A DNA stretch of 64,000 bases from Sporomusa sp. KB1 (GTDB lineage Bacteria; Bacillota; Negativicutes; Sporomusales; Sporomusaceae). The stretch covers positions 406,940 to 470,939 of the forward strand of contig NZ_VLKC01000002.1 of NCBI RefSeq assembly GCF_007830295.1. The letters are read 5' to 3'. The translations under genes and the position numbers were made by a program. Below, piece by piece: positions 8,282-16,946 of this stretch (position 1 is its first letter; every line of letters starts with the position of its first letter). The notes below the pieces were generated by a model, which worked only from the letters and a program-made list of their open reading frames with translations, was not told the DNA's origin and made no database searches.

Positions 8282-9511
8282 CTATTTGGTTTTCTTTTCT
8301 ATATATATCTTTTCCATTTCGATTATCATGAACAAAATAATGATCATCCCAACAAAATTTAATAAATAAGGATTAGTTGCAGTACTAAATAGAAATGCCA
8401 CTGTCCCAGCAAGCGTATAAAGCCATTTCTTCCTCCCTTCACGATCTACATATGGGGGTTTTGCATGATAAAAAAGGCAAGCTAAAGTTAAACCCCATAG
8501 TGAAACACCTACAAAACCCAATTTCATTAATAGTGAAACTAATGATACCTCATAGGTAAATGGGACATCCTGAACCCGAATATATTCCGCATGTCCTCCA
8601 AATCCAATTCCAAATAAAAAATTTTTTGTCCACATGTCTAAAATAGAATCAATTTGAACGATTCTTTCTAAAGTTCCATCATCATCATAGAGACTATTTA
8701 ATCTCGAAAACGTAGTTTCACTAACATCTGTAAAAATAGAAATACCAATCATTCCACATAAAACAACAGCAATTATAACAATTCCTTTTACCTTTATTCT
8801 TTTTCTTATTAATAAAACAAGCATTATTCCAATTATGCATGCTAACCATAAGGCACGAGTATAAGATATATATAAGGTAAATAAGAATAAAACTATTTTA
8901 ATATAATCCAATAAATTATTTCGGCTATTACCAGCAATTAAAAATATCCCCGGAATTGTAAAAACTGTTGAAATCCACATAACCCTATAGAAGCCATCTT
9001 TCATATGACCTACATAAATTGAACCATATTCATCTGCTCCAAAAAAGCTAATCATATTTAAAGACAATCCAAGATCCAAAGTACCATTTATCCAAATTAA
9101 TACTTGAAACAAAGCAACTACTATAATGAGATTAATAAAATATTTTTTAACATTTTCCCAGTTAATTAATTTTGTACGAATAAGCTGTACTATAGGGAAA
9201 TACAATAAAAATATAAATATTGAACCGCCATCTTGAAACGCAAAACCCAAGCCTTGACCATTTACTACTGGTAAGACCAACATCCAAATAATTGTACTTA
9301 GAACTATACACAAAAAAATAAGTTTATCGCGAAAATATACCTTAAAATTCCCCTTTTCAAAGAATTGTATATATGCTGTAATTAATAGCGCAATAAAAAT
9401 TAATTTTCTGATTGATATTCCTATTTCATTAATTCCCCAAAAACCGGGACCACCTAATACTAGTTCTGCCAAAAATAAATAAAAGATAATGATAAAAAAT
9501 AATTTAAACAT
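8282..9511 (-). CDS. O-antigen polymerase/ligase-like membrane protein (Wzy-type)
   Basis: A 409-residue, strongly hydrophobic protein with about 10-12 predicted membrane segments and one larger external loop (about 255-305, with ETTFSRLNSLYDDDGTLERI). The FGIGFGGH segment after the loop is typical of the Wzy/O-antigen ligase superfamily. GAGG sits 6 nt before the ATG. With the Wzx flippase, Wzz and initiating transferase encoded nearby, polymerisation of the repeat unit in the periplasm is the likeliest role. Wzy and WaaL cannot be told apart from sequence alone; this is the only such candidate in the window. Confidence 0.75.
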   Translation of the reverse strand: MFKLFFIIIFYLFLAELVLGGPGFWGINEIGISIRKLIFIALLITAYIQFFEKGNFKVYFRDKLIFLCIVLSTIIWMLVLPVVNGQGLGFAFQDGGSIFIFLLYFPIVQLIRTKLINWENVKKYFINLIIVVALFQVLIWINGTLDLGLSLNMISFFGADEYGSIYVGHMKDGFYRVMWISTVFTIPGIFLIAGNSRNNLLDYIKIVLFLFTLYISYTRALWLACIIGIMLVLLIRKRIKVKGIVIIAVVLCGMIGISIFTDVSETTFSRLNSLYDDDGTLERIVQIDSILDMWTKNFLFGIGFGGHAEYIRVQDVPFTYEVSLVSLLMKLGFVGVSLWGLTLACLFYHAKPPYVDREGRKKWLYTLAGTVAFLFSTATNPYLLNFVGMIIILFMIIEMEKIYIEKKTK

Positions 9512-9528
9512 TAGTTACCTCACGTATA

Positions 9529-10497
9529 CTAAATATAGTCTTTATATTTACAACGAATTAATATTAAATAGAATATTATTCTTCTAATATAACTCAGCTG
9601 AGATATACCCATTTTATGTATCCTTAATACTGCGCTAATACCTCCCTGTAAAATAATTTTAATATAATCATCCAAAAAGGTAGACTTCGAATAACTGAGT
9701 TTAGCTAAGTGATTTTTTAAATCGATTGCCTGCAAAAATGCACCCGCAAATAGTTTATCCAAATATGAAAGCTTAAATATTTTTTTCATATTATATATTG
9801 CATAAAATCCACATGCTCCAACCTGATTATTTCCATGTTGACGATATAAAATGTTTGATTCTTGTGACAACAATATTTTCCCGGTAGCAGCTGCAACTAT
9901 GGCAAACCACCAATCATGCATCAACACTTTGGGTGGAAAAGGAAGAGCTTTATTAATCAAACATCGATTCATCATCACTGTACAACCGGTAACAAAATTA
10001 TGAGTCAGAAGAACTTTAAGCTGTTCTTTCTCCTCATGATGAATTTGCCGCATATGCATAAATGAAGAGTGAATAACATTACATTGTTTATCAACTACCT
10101 GTAAATCTGAGTGAACAAGTATCGGAATTTCACTTCCTAAGCATTCTTCTTCAGTTATTATGGTATTTATTGAATCTTTAATTTTATTTGGTAACCATAT
10201 ATCATCTTGATCACATAATGCAATATACTCACCCTTGCATAAGCTTACTGCTTTTTCAAAGTTCTTACTTACTCCTAAACTAGTCTCATTACAAAATACT
10301 TTTATGGGAAACGGTGCTCTCATGGCAAATTCTTTAATAATTAGAACAGTATTGTCACTAGAAGCATCATCACAAATAACTAGTTCAGTTGGTAAATATT
10401 CCTGAGCTGCAATACTATCAAGTTGTTCCAATATATATTTAGCACCATTATAAGTACATAAAGCAATTGAAATAGATATCTGTTTTGTATACAACAT
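9529..10497 (-). CDS. Family 2 glycosyltransferase
   Basis: GT-A transferase of about 322 residues: ISIALCTYNGAKYI at the N terminus, VICDDASSDNT as the nucleotide-binding DD motif, and ALCDQDDIWLPNKI carrying the DxD-type metal site. MHDWWF in the middle is typical of the O-antigen rhamnosyltransferase-like branch. I prefer the ATG at 10497 (AGGGGTG just upstream, canonical N terminus) over an ATG 33 bp earlier that overlaps the neighbouring gene. The C terminus is basic and amphipathic, suggesting membrane association. Confidence 0.8.
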   Translation of the reverse strand: MLYTKQISISIALCTYNGAKYILEQLDSIAAQEYLPTELVICDDASSDNTVLIIKEFAMRAPFPIKVFCNETSLGVSKNFEKAVSLCKGEYIALCDQDDIWLPNKIKDSINTIITEEECLGSEIPILVHSDLQVVDKQCNVIHSSFMHMRQIHHEEKEQLKVLLTHNFVTGCTVMMNRCLINKALPFPPKVLMHDWWFAIVAAATGKILLSQESNILYRQHGNNQVGACGFYAIYNMKKIFKLSYLDKLFAGAFLQAIDLKNHLAKLSYSKSTFLDDYIKIILQGGISAVLRIHKMGISQLSYIRRIIFYLILIRCKYKDYI

Positions 10498-10508
10498 TTC
10501 ACCCCTAC

Positions 10509-11669
10509 TTAATACTTTGTTGACAACCATTTATTTAACTTCTTATAATACAAATTTGCTTGATCATTTAACCCAACATTTAATTTAGCATAATTCTGTT
10601 TAATTTCATCAAAATTATTCAAACTATTATCCAATTTATATAATAATTCCTCTACAAACTGCTTACTATTTATTTTAACACATCGTTTCGCCAAACCTAA
10701 CTCGTCATACAATGAAGATATTTGTTCATGTCCTGCCAAACCAATTGTAGGTACATTCATGCCGATTGAACATAAATTTGAATGAAACCTCATGCCAATT
10801 ACACAAGAACATACTCTGTATAAATCAAAGATATAGTCTACTGCCTCCCCACCACCGGAATAAAAAGGAGCAACTGCCAACCTTGTTCTTCTGAATTGAT
10901 CTTTAATCTTTTCCATAAGTATGCCGATAGTAGTTAAGTCTTGATGTGTATGTGGAAACAATATAATACCTGCATTGTTAGTTTCCGCCAAAATATGGTT
11001 AATGAATTGACCAATAAGATCATTAAAATCATCTATACTAACATCTTTATTAAATTTTTCATTAAACAAATCATTTGTAATGCACATTCCAATCCACGTT
11101 TTATCATTATCTTCTAGACCAAGCCTATTATATTCTTTGGGACAGAAAAAACTTCCATGATCTGGTATTTTTAATATTCTATCCACTACGTTACCATATC
11201 TATTATGCAGTCTGCTAAAAGAACCATCATTTCTCACAGAAATAAACCAATTATTATTATCAATAGTAGTTTCAAGGAAGCTTCTAAATTTATTGACATT
11301 ATCCTCATCTATTACACCAAATTCATGATACCCCATTCCGTTCACCAAAACAGGAACTTTTATCTTATGAATTAACTGTTTTGAAAAGTCAATTGTTGTA
11401 CCACTGCTTGAGTAGGCCCATTTCAAATCAAAGAATCCGCCTCCTCCTAGTACTAATAAATCATACTGATTAACCATTTCTGCAAATCTATCGTCAAATT
11501 TCATTTCTGCATACATTCTGTAAAATTTTCTTATTTCTATTTGATTAAATTCAACATTATTAAATATATTTTCTTTAAACTTTTTATAAAATCCAGCGTG
11601 ATTAGCATAGTCCCCAATATTACCTAAAAAAGAGGCAAGATGAAGTATCTTTATCTTTTTATTATTCAT
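10509..11669 (-). CDS. Polysaccharide pyruvyl transferase family protein
   Basis: About 386 residues of the PS_pyruv_trans family, whose members transfer pyruvate from PEP to form ketals on surface sugars. Visible family features are the N-terminal HLASFLGNIGDYAN, the glycine-rich LVLGGGGFFDL (about 75-85), LFPHTHQD, and GMRFHSNLCSIGMNVPTIGL near the C-terminal third. The ATG at 11669 has AAAGGA 9 nt upstream; a TTG three codons earlier lacks this spacing. It probably decorates one sugar of the island's repeat unit. Some family members act differently, so the pyruvyl assignment is by family only. Confidence 0.75.
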   Translation of the reverse strand: MNNKKIKILHLASFLGNIGDYANHAGFYKKFKENIFNNVEFNQIEIRKFYRMYAEMKFDDRFAEMVNQYDLLVLGGGGFFDLKWAYSSSGTTIDFSKQLIHKIKVPVLVNGMGYHEFGVIDEDNVNKFRSFLETTIDNNNWFISVRNDGSFSRLHNRYGNVVDRILKIPDHGSFFCPKEYNRLGLEDNDKTWIGMCITNDLFNEKFNKDVSIDDFNDLIGQFINHILAETNNAGIILFPHTHQDLTTIGILMEKIKDQFRRTRLAVAPFYSGGGEAVDYIFDLYRVCSCVIGMRFHSNLCSIGMNVPTIGLAGHEQISSLYDELGLAKRCVKINSKQFVEELLYKLDNSLNNFDEIKQNYAKLNVGLNDQANLYYKKLNKWLSTKY

Positions 11670-11873
11670 TTTAGTCAATCCTTTTCGTTCTTAATTATTT
11701 CTAAGCCTTTAAATAATTCTTACATAAAGATTTTCCGCTTAAAATACTATTTAACCGTATTGGCGGGTTGAGCGAAAAAACGGTAAATTACGGTATTCAA
11801 AAGAAACTTGCTTACAAAAAACTGGCTTAATTCATCATTCTGACCGTGGCAACCAGCGTTAAAATGCGAACAT

Positions 11874-13325
11874 TCATACCACCGGATTCCTTTTATATTT
11901 TTTCAAAAATATGATTAATTCACTTATTTCTTTTTTAAAAGAAACTGCAGTAATAAATAGTATTCCTAAAATAATCATCATTTCTAATATATATTGATTA
12001 ACAAATATACAATTTGTAATTGAAAGAACTAAAATCATTATAATGACCATAAACGTTTTTACTGGCTGACAGATACTTCTATAGTATTTTTGCCCAATAA
12101 TAGTTGATAACAAAAGATAAATTAGCGCTGAAATCATAGATGCAACAGCGGCACCAATTATTCCCATATAAGATAACAAAACATAACAACCTACCACGTT
12201 AATAACAGCCGACAATAAATTAATTAATAAACTATATTGGATTTTTTTTGCAATTGTAATACCATAAGCAGTTGTTTCTGCGATAATCTGAAATAATGGA
12301 TATACTAAAATAAGTGTGAAAAAATAGCGACTTTCCTGATAGTTTCCACCCAATAGAGAATACAAGATATTTTGGAATATAATAAATATCCCTAATAAAG
12401 CTATAGTAAACAACAATACATAATTATGTACCTTTTTAATCTTTTCTTGTTCTGTAATATATTTTGCATACATAAAAGCTGCCCAATATGTTTTAAAACC
12501 ATTTTGTATAACGCCTATAATGCCTATAAATATTCCCGCTGAAGCATATATGCCAAGTGAATATGCTCCTAATTTCCAATTAATTACCATTTGAGAGAGA
12601 AATGTATTTAAATGTATTATCATTACAATAGGCCAAGATAAAACGGCAAACTGCAAAACTTCTGTAAAATTGGTAAATGACCAATTTATTTTTTTAGGCA
12701 ATACCTCTTTTTTTTGAATTAAGAAATATACTACCGTTAAGATAATAATTCCTATAGTATTAAATGTAATTACTATATTTGTACTTGGTTCAACTAATGC
12801 AGCACTGATTACAAAACATTTTGAAAAAAACTGAAGTAATACACTTTGTATTGTGTAATTTCGGGCATCGCCACGCATTCTATAACAAGTTGCGAAAAAA
12901 TTCAAGACCACTAAAGAAAGTGCATTGGCACAAAGAAGAATAGTAATAACTAAACTTACCTTATTAAATAATGCATCTGATATCTGCTGATAAAACAGTG
13001 GTACAATTAATAATGATAACACTGTTAAAAATGCTATCGGTATCCCCATGCATTTTACCAATAGTTGTTTCGCATCATATCCCTGTGGAGGCTCATTATA
13101 AAATCTGAGAAAACTGCTATCAAGCCCCAGACACGCTACTCCCATCAATACGTTTGAAGCTGAATTGAACATATTTAAGGTTCCATATAAATCAGGTGAA
13201 AAAACTCTTGTAATTATCGTTACTGAAATAATACTAATAATGAAGTTCACCCATGATGAAATCGAGAACTTAAATATCGATTTAATAAAAGTATTTACTG
13301 ATATTCTTCCTTGGATATTACTCAT
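11874..13325 (-). CDS. wzx: Oligosaccharide flippase, Wzx type
   Basis: A 483-residue polytopic membrane protein with roughly 12-14 hydrophobic segments and the MOP/polysaccharide-transporter N terminus (SWVNFIISIISVTIITRVFSP…YGTLNMFNSASNVL). It moves undecaprenyl-diphosphate-linked repeat units across the inner membrane. AAAGGA precedes the ATG. It is the only flippase in the island and, with the Wzy-like and Wzz-like genes, defines a Wzx/Wzy-dependent pathway. The 200 bp between it and the pyruvyl transferase gene hold no gene. Confidence 0.85.
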   Translation of the reverse strand: MSNIQGRISVNTFIKSIFKFSISSWVNFIISIISVTIITRVFSPDLYGTLNMFNSASNVLMGVACLGLDSSFLRFYNEPPQGYDAKQLLVKCMGIPIAFLTVLSLLIVPLFYQQISDALFNKVSLVITILLCANALSLVVLNFFATCYRMRGDARNYTIQSVLLQFFSKCFVISAALVEPSTNIVITFNTIGIIILTVVYFLIQKKEVLPKKINWSFTNFTEVLQFAVLSWPIVMIIHLNTFLSQMVINWKLGAYSLGIYASAGIFIGIIGVIQNGFKTYWAAFMYAKYITEQEKIKKVHNYVLLFTIALLGIFIIFQNILYSLLGGNYQESRYFFTLILVYPLFQIIAETTAYGITIAKKIQYSLLINLLSAVINVVGCYVLLSYMGIIGAAVASMISALIYLLLSTIIGQKYYRSICQPVKTFMVIIMILVLSITNCIFVNQYILEMMIILGILFITAVSFKKEISELIIFLKKYKRNPVV

Positions 13326-13346
13326 ATTAATAATCCTTTATCTGTA

Positions 13347-14657
13347 TTACATATAATTATTGAAAAAGCTTCTATAATTGTCAGCTATATCACCTTTTCC
13401 ACACAATAAATGCCTCACCTCATTTTTTCGGTGCTGAAACTTTTCTTTATCATTTTGATACTCTTGTATTAAATTCAATAAATCATCTGTACTTTCAAAA
13501 TTTCCCCACTGAACTAGATCATAATCATCTCTTACCAGTGTGTAGCGAAAAGCAATTCCTCCCATATACATTAAATCTACATATACACTCGAGCTACCTA
13601 CTATACTGAAATCAACATTTGTAATGTATGCTTCCAAAGAACTATCTTTATCACAAATTGCATATAAAAATTCCTGGTTTACCAAATCATCATATGTTCT
13701 ACATTCATTAAGCGTATCGCCCGGATGATATTTAATTACATAATTTATTCCTAATTTGTAAGATACACTATTCGCGATTTTAATTAAATCTCGATTTTCT
13801 TTGTAACACTGATAATTACTCCGACCAAGAATTATTCCAAATATATTTTTAGTTAAACAATTTTCTTGTTTTTTTTCACAGCCAATATATGCAGGATGTC
13901 CTATACAAACAATATTCTCAGGCTTTATACCACTACTCTGTATAGCACTCATCTTGGCATACTCACCCCAAACTAGAAACTTATCGCTAATAAAACCTTC
14001 AAAACTAACCTCAATACCACTAAAAGCAGCAATGTCTTTTAGCGTTTTACGATACCAGCCATGCTGCAATGTTGCAGTGGTAACTCCTGCTTTTTTAAAG
14101 CACTGTGTCATTAGATTATCTGCTAAATGAGCATCACAAAAGGTGACTAATAAATTATATTTCGAGGGAAACTTTCTAAATTCAGCACTTGAAGTCCATT
14201 TTTTACTTTCGGCAATAACCGATAACAAATATAACTTATGCTGAAAACCAATTTCAATTTTACGCATTTGTATTAACCATATTGGCAAATAGAACAATAA
14301 AAGTATACCCCGCAAATAAAGCATATTATGTCTGGCTTCTGCCAGCAGTATATCCCTATCCGTTAATAAGTTTGTGACTTTATTGAATATTTTGCTTAAA
14401 TCTGTTCTTACTGCATAACTATGCGAAAACAAACATAAAATTTTAGCGTCTGTTTGTATTTCAACCTTATATAAATAATTATTAAAGAAAACAGACGCAA
14501 TAATTCTCTTAAAAGTTGTTTTTATATTCTCCGGACAAGTCAAAAGCGCCTCTCTAACCGATATAGTCATAGCAGTTCCCATATCATACTCAGTTAAGCC
14601 GACAAAACGTATTTCATTCAGATTTCTTATTATTGTTCTAAATCGATCAAGCAACAT
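13347..14657 (-). CDS. Putative GT-B-fold surface carbohydrate glycosyltransferase
   Basis: 436 residues. The central segment LLVTFCDAHLADNL, then ATLQHGWYRKTL, and KFLVWGEYAKMSA with IVCIGHPAYIG resembles CDP-glycerol/KpsC-like GT-B enzymes, in which the QHG and WG motifs recur. INYVIKYHPGD and the later VGSSSVYVDLMYMGG fit the nucleotide-binding C-terminal half. It starts 2 bp after the stop of the preceding epimerase gene, suggesting translational coupling; its own ribosome site is weak. Donor and acceptor are unknown. Confidence 0.6.
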   Translation of the reverse strand: MLLDRFRTIIRNLNEIRFVGLTEYDMGTAMTISVREALLTCPENIKTTFKRIIASVFFNNYLYKVEIQTDAKILCLFSHSYAVRTDLSKIFNKVTNLLTDRDILLAEARHNMLYLRGILLLFYLPIWLIQMRKIEIGFQHKLYLLSVIAESKKWTSSAEFRKFPSKYNLLVTFCDAHLADNLMTQCFKKAGVTTATLQHGWYRKTLKDIAAFSGIEVSFEGFISDKFLVWGEYAKMSAIQSSGIKPENIVCIGHPAYIGCEKKQENCLTKNIFGIILGRSNYQCYKENRDLIKIANSVSYKLGINYVIKYHPGDTLNECRTYDDLVNQEFLYAICDKDSSLEAYITNVDFSIVGSSSVYVDLMYMGGIAFRYTLVRDDYDLVQWGNFESTDDLLNLIQEYQNDKEKFQHRKNEVRHLLCGKGDIADNYRSFFNNYM

Positions 14658-14659
14658 GG

Positions 14660-15799
14660 CTACTTGTATAATCCCTTCTGTTTCATCTCATCAATGGATG
14701 CATCATAACCATCTTTCTCGATTTCCTGTGACTGAACCCAACAAGCAAACTTTCCTAATCCTTGATCTATTGTTACCTTGGGTTCAAAACCCAGCTTACT
14801 TTTTATCAGTGTAATGTCCGCATAGTTATGTCGAATATCACCAAGTCTATAATTTCCACTAATTTTTATTTTAGTATCCTTTTTATACATTGCTACCAGC
14901 ATTTCGGCAACAGACAACACATTGGCTGCACTGCCTGTTCCAACATTAAAGCAACAATAATCCGCTTCTTTCCTCTCGATTCCCATCATTGTTGCATTTA
15001 CCACATCGTCAATATAGACAAAATCCCTGCTTTCTTTTCCATCCTCAAAAATATTAATCTCATTCCCATTCATTATTCTGGTCGAAAATACCGACAAGAT
15101 GCCGGTGTAAGGATTTTTTAAAGATTGACCGGGACCATATACATTTTGATAGCGAAAAGCAACCACAGGAATATTCAACGATTTTCCGACCAGCATGCAC
15201 ATTTGCTCCTGTACACTTTTTGTCAGCCCATACACCGATGTCGGATGATTCATTGAACTCTCATCTGTTGCTTTTAATTCTACATCATTCCCGCAATGTG
15301 GACACTTAGCACCAAAATCACCTTTCGCCATATCCTCATCTTTACGTTCTAGTGGATAGACATTTCCATGTTCTGTACAAACATATTTACCCTCACCATA
15401 AATAGCCCTGGATGACGCAACCACTATCTTTTTTACCGAATGCTTTTCGTTAGTAAGTATATCCAGCATCAAGGCTGTTCCTTTTATATTTACATCTGTA
15501 TATTTTTCAATTGCATACATTGACTGCCCGGTACCAGTTTCTGCTGCTAAATGTACTATAACATCCACGTCTTTGATGGCTTTACCCCAATCTTCTTGGT
15601 CTTGTACACTCCCAATCATCACCTCGGCAATATTTTTAACTGATTGATATAATTGAGATTGGGTATAATCATCTCCATGAATTTGTGGAGACATATTATC
15701 TAAAATTCTAACTTTATAACCATGTCCAACAAGTTTTCGAGTTAAATTACTACCGATAAAACCTGCGCCACCGGTAATCAATATTCTGTTATACTGCAT
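14660..15799 (-). CDS. NAD-dependent nucleotide-sugar epimerase with cysteine-rich insert
   Basis: Extended SDR of 379 residues: GGAGFIGSN at about 9-17, VASSRAIYGEGK, and Tyr-x3-Lys in YGLTK. Between the Ser region and the active-site Tyr is an insert of about 40 residues with Cys-rich ends (VCTEHG … KCPHCG), which looks like a zinc-binding module. Epimerases with this insert include dTDP-L-rhamnose 4-epimerases such as WbiB; with the dTDP-rhamnose genes nearby, that activity (giving dTDP-6-deoxy-L-talose) is a reasonable guess, while UDP-sugar 4-epimerase is the alternative. It overlaps the next gene upstream by 11 bp. Confidence 0.75.
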   Translation of the reverse strand: MQYNRILITGGAGFIGSNLTRKLVGHGYKVRILDNMSPQIHGDDYTQSQLYQSVKNIAEVMIGSVQDQEDWGKAIKDVDVIVHLAAETGTGQSMYAIEKYTDVNIKGTALMLDILTNEKHSVKKIVVASSRAIYGEGKYVCTEHGNVYPLERKDEDMAKGDFGAKCPHCGNDVELKATDESSMNHPTSVYGLTKSVQEQMCMLVGKSLNIPVVAFRYQNVYGPGQSLKNPYTGILSVFSTRIMNGNEINIFEDGKESRDFVYIDDVVNATMMGIERKEADYCCFNVGTGSAANVLSVAEMLVAMYKKDTKIKISGNYRLGDIRHNYADITLIKSKLGFEPKVTIDQGLGKFACWVQSQEIEKDGYDASIDEMKQKGLYK

Positions 15800-16439
15800 C
15801 TATAAAATCTCCCTTACTGTTTGTTTTCCGCCACATGTTTGCTTCAAAATCATAGCGTTTAATAATTTTTGCTGGAGTCCCTCCCAATACCACATAACTG
15901 GGATATTCACCAATTACTACAGAATTACTCCCAATAATGCAGTTGTCACCCAATTTTGTACCAGCCATAATCTTTACCCCCATGCCGATAAAACAACACT
16001 TACCGATAACTGTTTCCTTCACTTCCAACGGCTGACTCATTACATTTTTATTGATTACCGAATAAGAATGATTATTATCCGTTATCATAACATCAGCTGA
16101 GATAACTGTATCATCACCAATTTCAATAAGTTTGGCACATATCATATGAAGCCTCTGTTCAATTGAAACTCTATTACCAATTATTATTTGGGGCTTGTAT
16201 GAAATATTTCCCCATCTTTCTATTGTCATAATGCGCGATTGTTTAAATATATGTACACCGTCACCAATAAAAACATTCTGAGGATTAAATAAACTAAGTG
16301 GTGTATAAATCATGCTTTTTATCCCAATTCTTCCGAAACGCCATTTATAAATCAAATTCATTCTGGTAGAAATATATTCTACTTCAAACCTCTGAATAAG
16401 TCGTTCGACCATTTTAAATATGCTTCTTGATATTTGCAT
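15789..16439 (-). CDS. Hexapeptide-repeat acyltransferase
   Basis: 216 residues with a left-handed beta-helix: repeated [LIV]-G-x4 units such as IGNRVSIEQ, IGDDTVISA, IGKCCFIGMGVKIMAGTKLGDNCIIGSNSVVIG, then VVLGGTPAKIIKRY, the classic WecD/maa-like C-terminal cap. DNNHSY (about 116-121) supplies the usual active-site histidine. It probably O- or N-acetylates a sugar in the island glycan. The stop overlaps the following epimerase start, so the pair is coupled. Acetyl is the common donor, but the specificity is not visible. Confidence 0.8.
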   Translation of the reverse strand: MQISRSIFKMVERLIQRFEVEYISTRMNLIYKWRFGRIGIKSMIYTPLSLFNPQNVFIGDGVHIFKQSRIMTIERWGNISYKPQIIIGNRVSIEQRLHMICAKLIEIGDDTVISADVMITDNNHSYSVINKNVMSQPLEVKETVIGKCCFIGMGVKIMAGTKLGDNCIIGSNSVVIGEYPSYVVLGGTPAKIIKRYDFEANMWRKTNSKGDFIDAV

Positions 16440-16466
16440 TTAGCCTTAACTCCACTCTACTATTAG

Positions 16467-16946
16467 CTAATTATCTATATCTAATATTTTTTTAATCCAA
16501 TTAGTCAATGAATACCGTTCAACTATTGCTTCCTGAATATCTTCATAAGGTGCCGTTAGAAATTTCAGATCAATCATAGGATTTTCCCGATCAACAATAA
16601 GTATATTATTAGTATTATAAAAATCGTACTTAACCACATCACTATTAGTAGTTATTAGTTTGGCTTTAGCGGCTAAAGCCTCAATTGTACGCATAGTCAA
16701 ACCTTTCTGCGTCGGATGTTGAATGTCAAGAAGTATTTTACTATTTTTGGTTAGTTCTGCATTTTCTTTTAATGATAGTGTATTAAATTTTATATACTCT
16801 GGATCCTTACTAAAATTTAATTGTTTTATTTTATTTATTAAATAGTTCCATCGACCAGTAAAAATATGAATATAGACTTTCATTTCATTATATTTGAATA
16901 CTGGTAAAATTTTTTCTATAAGCTTTCTTCTATCTGAATGTTCCCA
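16467..16946 (-). pseudogene. Glycosyltransferase, C-terminal part (gene cut by IS256-type element)
   Basis: The C-terminal half of a CgeB-like glycosyltransferase. Including the target duplication (16939-16946) it reads WEHSDRRKLIEKI, then IHIFTGRW, then LDIQHPTQKGLTMRTIEALAAKAKLITTNS. The last segment is the conserved donor-binding end of this family. Without the IS it continues the N-terminal part at 18307-18818 in exactly the same frame, giving a 327-residue protein. A TTG start inside the IS terminal repeat leaves a frame of 167 codons (to 16970), but that product would lack the acceptor domain and is unlikely to be active. Confidence 0.9.
16939..16946. repeat. 8-bp target-site duplication, left copy
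   Basis: TGTTCCCA here is identical to the copy at 18307-18314. Eight-base duplications are typical for IS256-family insertion. Confidence 0.9.
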
